From NCBI RefSeq assembly GCF_014200595.1, contig NZ_JACHCG010000003.1:248001-312000 (forward strand): a stretch of 64,000 bases of DNA, given 5' to 3'. The notes below the pieces were generated by a model that ran no database searches, was not told where the DNA came from, and worked only from the letters and a program-made list of their open reading frames with translations. The position numbers were made by a program, and so were the translations under genes. How positions within the stretch are numbered: the first letter of the stretch is position 1; each line of letters begins with the position of its first letter. Source of the stretch: Pedobacter cryoconitis. GTDB lineage: Bacteria; Bacteroidota; Bacteroidia; Sphingobacteriales; Sphingobacteriaceae. This document shows, piece after piece, positions 9,675-18,103 of this stretch.

Positions 9675-10106
9675 TTATTTACCTGTATGTCCGTAACCAC
9701 CTTCACCACGTGCAGTATCACTTAGTTCTTCTGCACTTTCCCAGCTGATAGTTTCATGCTTGGAAATCACCATCTGTGCTATTCTATCTCCATTATTCAC
9801 TACAAAATCAGTATCAGAAAGATTGATCAGCAATACTTTGATCTCTCCGCGATAATCGGCATCAATAGTTCCCGGAGAATTTACGATACTGATCCCATGC
9901 TTATAAGCCAAACCACTGCGTGGACGGATCTGCGCTTCATAGCCCACCGGCAATTCAATATGCAAACCCGTAGGCACCAATATACGCTGCATAGGCTTGA
10001 TTACGATCTCTTCCGTTACAAAAGCTCTCATGTCCATTCCTGCTGCATGAGCTGTTTCATATTGAGGCAATGCCAATCCTGATTTGTTGATAATATTAAT
10101 CTTCAT
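9675..10106 (-). CDS. dut: dUTP diphosphatase
   Basis: Hydrolyses dUTP to dUMP and pyrophosphate, keeping uracil out of DNA and supplying dTMP synthesis. The 143-residue protein is a standard trimeric dUTPase, with motif I around AGMDMRA, motif [14 protein letters not shown], motif [17 protein letters not shown], motif [11 protein letters not shown] and the C-terminal motif [11 protein letters not shown] (Tyr in place of the more common Phe). Start ATG at 10106. The flippase gene lies 66 bases upstream, the TPR gene 10 bases downstream. Confidence 0.96.
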   Translation of the reverse strand: MKINIINKSGLALPQYETAHAAGMDMRAFVTEEIVIKPMQRILVPTGLHIELPVGYEAQIRPRSGLAYKHGISIVNSPGTIDADYRGEIKVLLINLSDTDFVVNNGDRIAQMVISKHETISWESAEELSDTARGEGGYGHTGK

Positions 10107-10172
10107 CTTATTCTATTTATTTAGTAGTAAAGCCCTTTTAAACAGGCTTCTGTTATTTTAATTACCCTTTAG

Positions 10173-11675
10173 TTACCGCTTGCTTAAAAGCACCTTTAAC
10201 TCATCCTTCTCTACATAAACGATCCCTGCTAAAAACAGCAGTAACAATCCATTCCCAATATAGATATTCCTGTTAAATACCCAGAAAGACAGTACTACAA
10301 TAACCACCGAGGCGATCAGGTAAGCCAAAATCCGTTTTAATTTATAAGGAATCGGATAATATTTCTGTCCCAAAACATAAGACATGACCATCATCACAAA
10401 ATAAGCCAGCATCGAAACCCAGGCAGAGCCCATGTAACTATATCTTGGGATCAGTATAAAATTAAATACAATCGTAATAATTGCCCCTACCACAGAGAGG
10501 TACAAGCCAAAACGCGTCTGATCCGACAACCTGTACCAGATTGAAAGGTTCATATAAATACCCAGACAAACATAACCAAACAACAAGTAAGGCACTGCCG
10601 GCAGTCCAGACCAATATTGCGCCGTATGCGCCGCGTCCCCTTTGATGAAATATTTAAGAATTTCAATATTTGCGACTAAAGCGACGAACAACAATGAAAG
10701 TGCAATCACAAAATAGTGCAGAATCGTCGCATAGGTTTTCCTTGCATTTTCATGTTTCGCATGACTAAAAAAGAACGGTTCCGCTCCCAGTCTGAAAGCC
10801 GTAATAAAAATACTTAAGAAAATTGCAATTTTACAAACCGCGCCATAAATCCCGACATCAATATCAGCCACTGCTTTCGGTAACAACTTACTCAGTACAA
10901 TCTTATCCAGGTTCTCATTGATAATGAAAGATAAGTTGGCTACTAAAATAGGCCAGCTATAAGAGATCATTTTCAGGAACATCTCTTTATCAAACTTAAA
11001 CCTGATCTGAAGAAACTCAGGCAGCAGCAATAAGAATGTAAGGATACTGGCGGCCAGGTTGGAAATAAAAACATACCCTACCCATTGATAATGATACCAG
11101 CTCTCAAACCACGAGGCCAGTGGCCAGTTATGCTTAATAATCAAAGGGATCACAAAAATAAAGAACAGGTTGAGTCCGACAAAACTTCCAATATTCAGGA
11201 ATTTGATCACACTATATCTGAATGCTTTATTATCAGCACGGATTTTGGCGAAAGGGATCACGCAGATCGCATCTACAAACAAGATCCCGACAAAATACTT
11301 CACATATCTTTGATAGTCCAATACCTGGGCCTGCTCTCCATTATTGATCCAGGAGGCGATTGAATCGGCAAAAACAGAACCTGTAATCAGAAATATCCCT
11401 GCAATAAAGGCTATACAAATAAAGGAATTATTGTATACCGCATCCTTTTTGTCCTCATGCTTATTGAGGTATCTGAAATAAGTACTTTCCATTCCGAAAG
11501 CGAGTACCGCATTGATCAGCGATGCATAGCTGAAAAGTTTGGTCAAAATACCAAATGTGCCGGGCAGATATGCCCTGACATAAATTGGGGTTAATATAAA
11601 ATTGAGCAGTCTGGAGAGTATGGTACTCACACCATAGACCGCAGTCTGACCTAAAAACTTCTTTAAAACTGACAC
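10173..11675 (-). CDS. Polysaccharide flippase-type membrane protein (MOP/MATE superfamily)
   Basis: A 500-residue integral membrane protein with about 12-14 hydrophobic segments and the typical Wzx-like N-terminus (FLGQTAVYGVSTILSRLLNF). Members move lipid-linked sugars across the inner membrane. Its fixed position upstream of dut and the TPR/DUF4292/EnvC genes is a recurring Bacteroidota arrangement and differs from the true O-antigen Wzx near 61 kb, so it may handle another conserved lipid-linked substrate. The substrate cannot be read from the sequence. Confidence 0.88.
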   Translation of the reverse strand: MSVLKKFLGQTAVYGVSTILSRLLNFILTPIYVRAYLPGTFGILTKLFSYASLINAVLAFGMESTYFRYLNKHEDKKDAVYNNSFICIAFIAGIFLITGSVFADSIASWINNGEQAQVLDYQRYVKYFVGILFVDAICVIPFAKIRADNKAFRYSVIKFLNIGSFVGLNLFFIFVIPLIIKHNWPLASWFESWYHYQWVGYVFISNLAASILTFLLLLPEFLQIRFKFDKEMFLKMISYSWPILVANLSFIINENLDKIVLSKLLPKAVADIDVGIYGAVCKIAIFLSIFITAFRLGAEPFFFSHAKHENARKTYATILHYFVIALSLLFVALVANIEILKYFIKGDAAHTAQYWSGLPAVPYLLFGYVCLGIYMNLSIWYRLSDQTRFGLYLSVVGAIITIVFNFILIPRYSYMGSAWVSMLAYFVMMVMSYVLGQKYYPIPYKLKRILAYLIASVVIVVLSFWVFNRNIYIGNGLLLLFLAGIVYVEKDELKVLLSKR

Positions 11676-11705
11676 CTGATCTGATTAACGGGTAATAAAG
11701 CGGAC

Positions 11706-11978
11706 TTATTTCTTAATGATCTCAAAATTACGATAGTTTTTCAGTTCCCCCGGTGTGATCTCTACCTTCTCTATCTTGGCACGGTCCGGCCCTTCATTGC
11801 ACCATTCCTCAAAAATATCCAGCAAAGTATCATCCCCTTCCGCCTCAATATACAGGCTTCCGTCCTTTTCATTTTTGATAATTCCGCGCACACCCATCTG
11901 GTCTGCGACTACTTTTGTGGTATATCTGAACCCTACCCCCTGCACTGTTCCTGTTATCCTGATTATGATTTGCTTCAT
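11706..11978 (-). CDS. Acylphosphatase
   Basis: A 90-residue enzyme hydrolysing carboxyl-phosphate bonds such as those of acetyl phosphate or 1,3-bisphosphoglycerate. The two catalytic residues are present: Arg18 in GTVQGVGFRYTT and Asn36 in GIIKN, 18 residues apart as in the family. It lies 30 bases upstream of the flippase gene on the same strand. Confidence 0.93.
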   Translation of the reverse strand: MKQIIIRITGTVQGVGFRYTTKVVADQMGVRGIIKNEKDGSLYIEAEGDDTLLDIFEEWCNEGPDRAKIEKVEITPGELKNYRNFEIIKK

Positions 11979-12036
11979 CTATATTTATCTATTGTACTGT
12001 CTTATCTTTTTGTCCTATCTTTTTCTTATCATCAGC

Positions 12037-12978
12037 TTAAAACTGACTAACCCTGTCTTTCTCTTTCAAAAACCCCTGCCATATCTCCTCCAAAATAACC
12101 GCAGCAGGTCTGATCTCCTTCAATAATGCCGAAACCTGGCCAATCTCTAATTCGCCTTCTTCTAAATTGCCCTCAAACATACCTAATTTTGCTCTTGCCC
12201 GTCCTAACAAGCCCTTTAATGTTTCCGCATCCGCACCCTCAGCTTCCGCCGATGCGATGACTGACTCAAAAGGATTCTTCAGTAATCTGACCGGAACCAG
12301 TTTCTGCAACCTCAATTTGGTATCCCCTTCCACGGCTCCGACGATCCGCTCCTTAAAAGAAACATGCGCAGAAGACTCCTGCGCAACCGCAAAAGCAGAA
12401 CCTACCTGCACCCCATCTGCCCCTAAAGCCATAGCTGCTAACATACTGCGCCCCGAAGAAATCCCTCCTGCTGCAATAACCGGTATCCTCACAGCATCAG
12501 CAATCATAGGAATCAAACACATCGTTGTCGTTTCTTCCCTACCATTGTGTCCACCCGCTTCAAACCCTTCCGCAACCACCGCATCCACTCCACAGGCTTC
12601 TGCCTTCAAAGCAAACTTTGTATTGGCAACCACATGCACTACCGTCATTTGTGCCGATTTCAAAAAACCTGTCCATACTGCTGGATTGCCTGCCGAGGTA
12701 AAAACAATTTTTACCCCCTCCTCAACTAGAATTTGCATAATCTCTTCCACATTTGGATAAATCATGGGCACATTCACTGCAAAAGGAAAAACAGTTGCCT
12801 GCTTAATTTTCCGGATATGTTCCCTTAAAACCTCAGGATACATAGAACCAGCTCCTATGATGCCCAGACCACCAGCATTTGAAACTGCCGCAGCAAGCTT
12901 CCAGCCACTGCACCAGACCATGCCCGCCTGAATAATCGGATACTGAATATTAAACAAAGAGGTAATACGATTTGACAT
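12037..12978 (-). CDS. FMN-dependent nitronate monooxygenase / FabK-type enoyl-ACP reductase family protein
   Basis: A 313-residue TIM-barrel flavoprotein. Visible family motifs are PIIQAGMVWCSG at the N-terminus, EGFEAGGHNG carrying the conserved His, PVIAAGGISSG for phosphate binding, and GADGVQVGSAFAVAQES. These are shared by nitronate monooxygenases (nitroalkane detoxification) and FabK (last step of fatty-acid elongation). EGFEAGGHNG is compatible with either, so the substrate is left open. The amidohydrolase gene is 8 bases upstream on the same strand, so the two are probably co-transcribed. Confidence 0.85.
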   Translation of the reverse strand: MSNRITSLFNIQYPIIQAGMVWCSGWKLAAAVSNAGGLGIIGAGSMYPEVLREHIRKIKQATVFPFAVNVPMIYPNVEEIMQILVEEGVKIVFTSAGNPAVWTGFLKSAQMTVVHVVANTKFALKAEACGVDAVVAEGFEAGGHNGREETTTMCLIPMIADAVRIPVIAAGGISSGRSMLAAMALGADGVQVGSAFAVAQESSAHVSFKERIVGAVEGDTKLRLQKLVPVRLLKNPFESVIASAEAEGADAETLKGLLGRARAKLGMFEGNLEEGELEIGQVSALLKEIRPAAVILEEIWQGFLKEKDRVSQF

Positions 12979-12986
12979 ATATTATA

Positions 12987-14162
12987 TTATAAAATTCTTT
13001 CAATAGAGGTTTCGGCTGTAATCAGCCCCCCCTGTAGATTTTTCATTAAATTTATCCCCGGTTTCTTTCCCTTTTCCAAACTCCCGAATTGCGCTTCAAC
13101 CCCCAGAAAATCAGCCCCATTTAGCGTAGCCCATTGCAACAACTCCTCAAAAGGAACCTCCTTAAACTCTTGCAAAACCTTCATTTCAGCTAAAATACTC
13201 AACTGATGATTGCTCGCTAAACTATCCGTCCCTAAAGTAATCGTTACTCCGGCATCCCTTAACAAGTCAACATCCGGTAACCTATTCTCAATATATAAAT
13301 TCGCACCCGGGCACAAACACCAATAAAGGCGCTGATGCTGCTCTTGCGCAAACCTCAAATCCTGCTCACTCGTAAAAGTATTGTGAACCAGTAATGTCCT
13401 GGCCTCCCCGGATAAAAACGGCAAATAACTCTGTAAAGAAGTCTTTCCTTTGGCCTCAAAAAAACCAATATCCAACCCCAAAAACTCGTATAACTTTAGA
13501 AAATGCCCCTCTTTCGACTCAAAAAACAAATTCTCATCCAGCGTTTCCTGATTATGAATAGAAACTGATTCCTCACTACTTCCCGAGATCTTTTTAATTT
13601 CCCCGAACAACTCCGCAGAAACCGAATAAGGCGCATGCGGAACAATCGTGGCTCTCAAAGGTAAAAAACCATCCCTGGTCTCAATCGCCTTCTGAATAAT
13701 CTCACCAGCCCGGCCCGGATTAAAACCCATTGCCTCCACAAAAGTATGATAGTAAATCCCGCTCTTAAGTTTTACCCCTTTAGAATAAATCTGGTTGGAA
13801 ATATCGCCCGTGGCGACAATACCATTCACATACATCTGCCGATCAGCAAGCTCCATTGCCTCCTCAATCTCCACCTCCGAAGCCTGTCTCTGCTGCATAA
13901 CCTGCTGCACAAACCCCGGTAATCCCGTATGCTCAGGTATTTTGCCGGCAAGGTGCGATAACTCCAAATGACAATGCGTGTTCACCAATCCCGGTACTAA
14001 CACCCCATCATAAAACTTTATCCCTTTAATATTTAGTGCTTCACCCTGCTGTGCAGTCCATACATCCGTAATAGTACCATCATCACTGACAGCCACTATT
14101 CCATTCTGTAAAGGCTCAGCGCTGACCGGATAAACCCATGATGCCGACAAATAAGAACTCAT
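12987..14162 (-). CDS. Amidohydrolase family protein (cytosine-deaminase/aminofutalosine-deaminase-like)
   Basis: A 391-residue metal-dependent hydrolase of the amidohydrolase superfamily. Metal-binding motifs are visible: [10 protein letters not shown] (HxH form), [15 protein letters not shown] and [11 protein letters not shown]. These resemble deaminases of amino-purines and chlorohydrolase-like enzymes; the substrate is unknown. First gene of a pair with the flavoprotein at 12037-12978. A near-consensus box TAATTTG (14168-14174) ends five bases before the ATG, another possible leaderless start. No menaquinone genes lie nearby to support an aminofutalosine role. Confidence 0.82.
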   Translation of the reverse strand: MSSYLSASWVYPVSAEPLQNGIVAVSDDGTITDVWTAQQGEALNIKGIKFYDGVLVPGLVNTHCHLELSHLAGKIPEHTGLPGFVQQVMQQRQASEVEIEEAMELADRQMYVNGIVATGDISNQIYSKGVKLKSGIYYHTFVEAMGFNPGRAGEIIQKAIETRDGFLPLRATIVPHAPYSVSAELFGEIKKISGSSEESVSIHNQETLDENLFFESKEGHFLKLYEFLGLDIGFFEAKGKTSLQSYLPFLSGEARTLLVHNTFTSEQDLRFAQEQHQRLYWCLCPGANLYIENRLPDVDLLRDAGVTITLGTDSLASNHQLSILAEMKVLQEFKEVPFEELLQWATLNGADFLGVEAQFGSLEKGKKPGINLMKNLQGGLITAETSIERIL

Positions 14163-14309
14163 AATTACAAATTACGGTTATTCTGCCCAAACGCTAAAAA
14201 AAACCAAATAATTTATCACCTCAAAAAGCCAAACCAACCAAATAAACAACTAGTAAACAACCTATTAACCCTAGTTACTCTCCTATATTGAAAAGATCTT
14301 AAAACGACA

Positions 14310-14388
14310 TTGAAATGAGGTTGGAATGACCCAGGTCATTGCGAGGTCATTCCAACGTCATTGCAACCTCATTCCAATATCATTCCAA
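14310..14388. repeat. 11-bp-period array with inverted and direct units
   Basis: Five direct 11-base units lie end to end: GGTCATTGCGA (14334), GGTCATTCCAA (14345), CGTCATTGCAA (14356), CCTCATTCCAA (14367) and TATCATTCCAA (14378). Two units on the opposite strand precede them: TTGAAATGAGG (14310) and TTGGAATGACC (14321), separated from the direct units by CA. The consensus is nnTCATTSCAA. The unit at 14321 is the exact reverse complement of that at 14345, and 14310 matches 14367 at 10 of 11, so the array can fold into nested hairpins. The 11-base spacing is about one DNA turn. Confidence 0.9.
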
Positions 14389-14465
14389 GGCACTATTTAA
14401 CCTAGTTTGAACACCTGTTTTATACGCCAAGGCCACGTAAAAAAATTACCCCCTTTTTTGCACCC

Positions 14466-14655
14466 ACTTCTCCACCAAACAAGTCTGCTCCCAACAACAA
14501 TACTTCCTTCAATTATCATCTTCCAAGCATTTCTCCACCAAACAAATCTGCACCCGACAACTATCATTTCTTCAATTGTTTTCTTCCCAAGGTTTCTCCA
14601 TCAAGCAATCAGCACCCAACAACAATATTTCATTCAATTATCTTCTACCCAGCGT
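14466..14655. repeat. Three imperfect 63-bp tandem repeats
   Basis: Copies begin at 14466, 14529 and 14592, with the start of a fourth at about 14654. Each carries the words TTCTCCACCAAACAA, CACCCAACAAC and TTCAATTAT with changes. A plus-strand frame (14407-14685) reads through copies 1 and 2 as similar 21-residue units but loses register in copy 3, so coding is doubtful. Confidence 0.85.
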
Positions 14656-14760
14656 TTCCCCTCTTTTTTCCCAAACCGACTGTAACTAGTCTGTTCTAAT
14701 TTTCAAAGCAACCAATTTATCCAACCTTGCTAACCAAATTATATGTCTGGAAAAACCCGT

Positions 14761-14851
14761 GAAATTTCAAAAAAACCAGTTGTTAATTTCGCAGCCTGTT
14801 TCATTCGCAGAATGAAATCCAGCAAGAAATAACAACTGTTTTTTTGAAATC
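14761..14851. repeat. 91-bp near-perfect inverted repeat (large hairpin)
   Basis: The left arm is 14761-14806, the loop GCA is 14807-14809 and the right arm is 14810-14851. The arms are reverse complements over about 40 pairs, with only small bulges and a few mismatches near the middle (outer stem TTTCAAAAAAAC and AGTTGTTA; inner stem TTTCATTC). It ends 60 bases before the rluF start codon. It could be a palindromic mobile or intergenic repeat, or a structured transcript. Confidence 0.9.
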
Positions 14852-14887
14852 CCATTATTTTCATAGCATATATGGGTATAAATTGAT

Positions 14888-14894
14888 TACTTTG
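14888..14894 (+). promoter_or_regulatory. Probable -7 box for rluF
   Basis: TACTTTG, one base shorter than TAnnTTTG, lies 17 bases before the rluF ATG at 14912. The same variant occurs upstream of glyA and dxs in this window. Confidence 0.4.
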
Positions 14895-14911
14895 TAAAAA
14901 GAAATACTATT

Positions 14912-15979
14912 ATGTCCGATTCTACCACCCGATTAAATAAATACATTAGTGAAAGCGGCATGTGTTCGCGCAGAGCAGCAGACAGATACATAGAACAGGG
15001 AAATGTCTTTATTAATGGCAGAAAAGCCAAAGTTGGTGATCAAGTTTACTTCGGTGACCTGATTACGGTAAACGGACAAACCATTGAGCCTAAAGAAGTA
15101 GACAACTCTATTCTCCTTGCATTTAACAAACCCGTTGGCGTAACCAGTACAACAGAAGCAGGCGTAAAAAGCAACATCGTTGATTACGTGAACCATAGCG
15201 AAAGAGTCTTTCCAATAGGAAGGCTAGACAAAGATTCACAAGGATTGATCTTCATGACCAATAACGGAGACTTAGTTAACAAAATACTTCGTGCCGGTAA
15301 CAACCATGAAAAAGAATACCTGGTAACCGTTAATAAACCATTAACAGACCAGTTTATTACCAACATGGCAAAAGGCGTACCCGTACTGGGGGTAATGACC
15401 AAAAAATGCAAAGTCACCAAAGAAAGTCCCTTCATCTTTAAAATCACGCTGATTCAAGGTCTGAACAGACAAATCAGACGCATGTGTGAACACTTCGGAT
15501 TTGAAGTTACCAAACTCGAACGTATTCGTATTATGAATATCAACCTGAAAGGCCTTCCAGTAGGAGAATGGAGAGAATTCACTCCGGAAGAACTGACAGA
15601 AATCCATAACATGATTGCAAAATCAAGCTCTGTCGAACATGCCGCTGCAAAAAGAGTAGTTAAAAAAGCAAAAACAGCTACTGCACCAGAAGAAATTAAT
15701 GTAACTCCTGCAAAAGCATTCAGAGCAAGACCAGCAGGCCCGTCAAAAGGAAAACCAAGACCAACCACACCAAGAGGTGAGCGCGGAGAAAGAAGCGAAA
15801 GAGACGAAAAACCACCAAGAGGTTCAAGGGCAAAACCAGCATCAGGATCATCCGCATTCAAAGCACCGGCTGCCACCAATGACTGGAATAAAAGCAATGG
15901 CCCAAGCAGGAGATCAGTAAAACCAACAAAAGGAAGATCAGGATCAGCACCAGCAAAGACAAGAAGTCCAAAACGCTAA
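14912..15979 (+). CDS. rluF: 23S rRNA pseudouridine synthase RluF with basic C-terminal tail
   Basis: Converts a specific uridine of 23S rRNA to pseudouridine (U2604 in E. coli). The order is an S4 RNA-binding domain (residues about 5-60, [20 protein letters not shown]) and then the synthase domain with the catalytic Asp motif [10 protein letters not shown]. The phrases [33 protein letters not shown] and [25 protein letters not shown] follow RluF rather than RluB. At 355 residues it exceeds the roughly 290 of E. coli RluF because of a Lys/Arg/Pro/Ser-rich tail of about 100 residues, probably disordered and RNA-contacting; such tails are common on Bacteroidota RNA enzymes. Monocistronic, with a near-consensus promoter and a strong inverted repeat just downstream. 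Confidence 0.92.
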   Translation: MSDSTTRLNKYISESGMCSRRAADRYIEQGNVFINGRKAKVGDQVYFGDLITVNGQTIEPKEVDNSILLAFNKPVGVTSTTEAGVKSNIVDYVNHSERVFPIGRLDKDSQGLIFMTNNGDLVNKILRAGNNHEKEYLVTVNKPLTDQFITNMAKGVPVLGVMTKKCKVTKESPFIFKITLIQGLNRQIRRMCEHFGFEVTKLERIRIMNINLKGLPVGEWREFTPEELTEIHNMIAKSSSVEHAAAKRVVKKAKTATAPEEINVTPAKAFRARPAGPSKGKPRPTTPRGERGERSERDEKPPRGSRAKPASGSSAFKAPAATNDWNKSNGPSRRSVKPTKGRSGSAPAKTRSPKR

Positions 15980-16013
15980 ACATCAATAACTTAGCACATC
16001 ATAAAATACCTCC

Positions 16014-16062
16014 AATTTGTATGACCCAGTTCCTATTTTAATCGAATAAGGTCATACAAATT
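16014..16062. terminator. 13-bp perfect inverted repeat downstream of rluF
   Basis: Arms AATTTGTATGACC (16014-16026) and GGTCATACAAATT (16050-16062) are exact reverse complements around a 23-base loop. It lies between the rluF stop and the rlmN promoter. There is no T-run after it, so it may be a weak terminator or a protein-binding site for rlmN rather than a standard intrinsic terminator. Confidence 0.55.
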
Positions 16063-16123
16063 TCATAACTTACTAAAAATAAGTAAGTTCCAACGAAAAA
16101 TTGGGTGGCTTATTATTTTTAGG

Positions 16124-16131
16124 TAACTTTG
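16124..16131 (+). promoter_or_regulatory. Predicted promoter for rlmN, leaderless geometry
   Basis: TAACTTTG is an exact TAnnTTTG match, with a TTG at 16101-16103 twenty bases upstream, fitting the -33 element. The box ends six bases before the ATG at 16138, so the message probably begins at or next to the start codon. Confidence 0.65.
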
Positions 16132-16137
16132 CATCAA

Positions 16138-17211
16138 ATGCTAGTAACAACTAAAACTGATATCCGTTCCCTGAGTCTTATCCAGCTTCAGCAGCACTTT
16201 ACTGAGATGAAAGAACCCGCTTACCGTGCCAAACAGGTTTACCAATGGCTATGGGAAAAATCTGCGCGTTCTTTTGAAGAAATGAGTAACCTGTCTAAAG
16301 ACCTGAGAAAGAAACTAGACGAGAACTATACCATCAATGCAGTTGAGGTCAACAATACACAATTTAGTAACGACCAAACCATTAAAAATACCTTCCGCTT
16401 ATTCGATGGAAACATCGTTGAAGGCGTACTGATTCCAATGGAAGAACGTATGACCGCCTGCGTAAGTTCCCAGGTAGGTTGTAGCCTATCCTGTAAATTC
16501 TGCGCAACAGGTTACATGGATAGAAAACGTAACCTGAATGCCGATGAAATTTATGATCAGGTAGTGCTGATAGACCAGCAGGCAAAAAAGAACTACAATG
16601 CGCCATTGACCAATATCGTGTATATGGGAATGGGAGAACCCCTGTTAAATTATGCCAATGTTATGAAATCAATAGAGCGTATTACAGCTCCTGATGGATT
16701 GAACATGTCTTATAAAAGAATTACTGTCTCTACAGCAGGTATCGCCAAAATGATCAGGAAACTGGCAGATGACGGCGCCAAATTTAACCTCGCACTTTCC
16801 CTGCATGCCGCAGATGACAAGAAGAGAAATGAAATCATGCCAATCAATGAGCAGAATACTTTAAAAGTACTCGCCGAGGCATTAAAATACTACTTCGCTA
16901 AAACAAAGAACCCTGTTACCTACGAATACATCGTTTTCAACAACTTTAACGATGAACTTCAGGATGCTATAGACTTAGCTAAATTCTGTAAACACGTACC
17001 CTGTAAAGTGAACCTGATTGAATACAACCCAATTCAGTTTGCAGACTTCATCAACGCAGAAGGAGATAAAATTGATGCCTTCTCTAATTATCTGAAAAGT
17101 CAGGGCGTGAATACAAATATCAGACGCAGCCGTGGAAAAGACATTGATGCAGCCTGTGGACAACTCGCTGTAAAAAATCAACCAGAAGAACCAGCTATAT
17201 CAGTTAACTAA
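16138..17211 (+). CDS. rlmN: Dual-specificity 23S rRNA/tRNA adenine-C2 methyltransferase RlmN
   Basis: Radical-SAM enzyme methylating A2503 of 23S rRNA and A37 of some tRNAs. The radical-SAM cluster motif CxxxCxxC is CSLSCKFC, followed by ATGYMDRKRNL. The GEP motif (MGMGEPLLNY) and the catalytic cysteine near the C-terminus (DAACGQLA) are present. I start at the ATG at 16138 (MLVTTKT). The longer frame from TTG at 16129 begins inside the TAACTTTG promoter box and is not credible. Normal length at 357 residues. comF follows 28 bases downstream. Confidence 0.96.
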   Translation: MLVTTKTDIRSLSLIQLQQHFTEMKEPAYRAKQVYQWLWEKSARSFEEMSNLSKDLRKKLDENYTINAVEVNNTQFSNDQTIKNTFRLFDGNIVEGVLIPMEERMTACVSSQVGCSLSCKFCATGYMDRKRNLNADEIYDQVVLIDQQAKKNYNAPLTNIVYMGMGEPLLNYANVMKSIERITAPDGLNMSYKRITVSTAGIAKMIRKLADDGAKFNLALSLHAADDKKRNEIMPINEQNTLKVLAEALKYYFAKTKNPVTYEYIVFNNFNDELQDAIDLAKFCKHVPCKVNLIEYNPIQFADFINAEGDKIDAFSNYLKSQGVNTNIRRSRGKDIDAACGQLAVKNQPEEPAISVN

Positions 17212-17220
17212 TTCCGGCAA

Positions 17221-17250
17221 ATCAGGGGTACATTGTAAAATGTCCCTGAT
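17221..17250. promoter_or_regulatory. Hairpin enclosing the comF-like start codon
   Basis: ATCAGGG...ACATT (17221-17234) pairs with AATGTCCCTGAT (17239-17250), leaving a GTAA loop and a two-base bulge. The comF ATG at 17240 lies inside the right arm, so the fold would hide the start codon in a transcript coming from rlmN. Confidence 0.6.
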
Positions 17251-17932
17251 TCAACAAACCTTTGCTGACCTTTTTCACCTCCTCTTTCCCAGGAACTGTA
17301 ACGCCTGTGGTACCCCATTATTTTACGGAGAAAGAACGATCTGCACTAAATGTCTGCATGACCTCCCCTTCACAGACTTTCATTTGTACCCTGAAAATCC
17401 CGCAGCCAGAATATTCTGGGGCCGCATTCCAATTCACCAGGTCATTGCCCTTTTACACTTTAAAAAAGGTACCAGAGTCCAGCAACTCATTCATCAGCTC
17501 AAATACAAAGGACAAACAGATATCGGCTTCCTGTTAGGTAAAATGATCGGTGAACGCATGCTGTTATCAGACCAGAGACCCGATTTAATCGTCCCCATAC
17601 CACTTCACCAGAAAAAACAACACAGCAGAGGCTACAATCAAAGTCAATTTATTGCAGCAGGAATAGCACATATATTAAAAAGCCCCATCCACACTAAACT
17701 CCTTACCCGTAAAATCAACACAGCCACACAAACAAAAAAGAGCAGGTATAACCGTTTCGAAAACATAAAAGATGCATTTGAAATCAATCGGCTTCCAGAT
17801 TTAAAAAATCTGCATATTCTGCTCGTTGATGACATCCTGACTACCGGAGCCACATTTGAAGCCTGCGGCAAACTTCTGCTGGATAACGGGTTAAATAAAC
17901 TATCCATAGCCACCCTCGCCTATGCAGAATAA
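17240..17932 (+). CDS. ComF family phosphoribosyltransferase-like protein
   Basis: A 230-residue ComF-type protein, linked in naturally competent bacteria to DNA uptake but widespread with unclear function elsewhere. The N-terminus carries a zinc-finger-like pair (CNACGTPL and CTKCL). The C-terminal phosphoribosyltransferase fold has the PRPP-binding motif LLVDDILTTGAT. PIPLHQKKQHSRGYNQSQFIA is the usual ComF signature region. It lies 28 bases after rlmN on the same strand, and its start codon sits inside a hairpin. Confidence 0.92.
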   Translation: MSLIQQTFADLFHLLFPRNCNACGTPLFYGERTICTKCLHDLPFTDFHLYPENPAARIFWGRIPIHQVIALLHFKKGTRVQQLIHQLKYKGQTDIGFLLGKMIGERMLLSDQRPDLIVPIPLHQKKQHSRGYNQSQFIAAGIAHILKSPIHTKLLTRKINTATQTKKSRYNRFENIKDAFEINRLPDLKNLHILLVDDILTTGATFEACGKLLLDNGLNKLSIATLAYAE

Positions 17933-17971
17933 AAAAAATACATGCCCAGTATAACATTTATATTTTATCCT

Positions 17972-18040
17972 CGTTTATATATTTGAGAGCGTTAATTTAG
18001 ATGGTAAGGGTCGATATTTTCTTCATAGAAATATCGGCCC
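17972..18040. repeat. Repeat element copy 1: conserved 29-bp block plus hairpin
   Basis: A block from 17972 to 18000 (CGTTTATATATTTGAGAGCG then TTAATTTAG) is followed by a 12-bp stem-loop at 18008-18040 (GGGTCGATATTT pairing with AAATATCGGCCC) and a T-rich tail. The block includes TATATTTG, an exact -7 consensus, so on the plus strand it could drive a very short RNA ending at the hairpin. The second copy lies 132 bases further on. Confidence 0.65.
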
Positions 18041-18103
18041 TTTATCTTTTCAAATTATTTTTATAAAAAAAACAATTTAGTAAAAACAATAACCGCACTT
18101 AAC

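Larger units (their letters stand above)
14163..14911. other. Gene-free stretch holding three repeat structures
   Basis: About 750 bases between the divergent amidohydrolase and rluF genes. I see no convincing gene. It contains an 11-bp-period array (14310-14388), a 63-bp tandem repeat (14466-14655) and a 91-bp hairpin (14761-14851), listed separately. The last 60 bases hold the rluF promoter. Confidence 0.8.

Noticed and set aside
12167..12760. 197-residue plus-strand frame opposite the flavoprotein gene
   Set aside because: It is the complement of a well-supported enzyme gene; its composition (Ala/Pro/Ser-rich) is what that antisense frame would give.
14310..14388. Possible CRISPR array
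   Set aside because: Units are 11 bases with no spacers and both orientations occur; no cas genes in the window.
14407..14685. 92-residue plus-strand reading frame with repeated LHQT...PTTI units
   Set aside because: It only mirrors the 63-bp tandem repeat, loses register in the third copy, and has no promoter, signal or family match.
15454..15897. 147-residue minus-strand frame inside rluF
   Set aside because: Antisense of the low-complexity RluF tail; no independent support.
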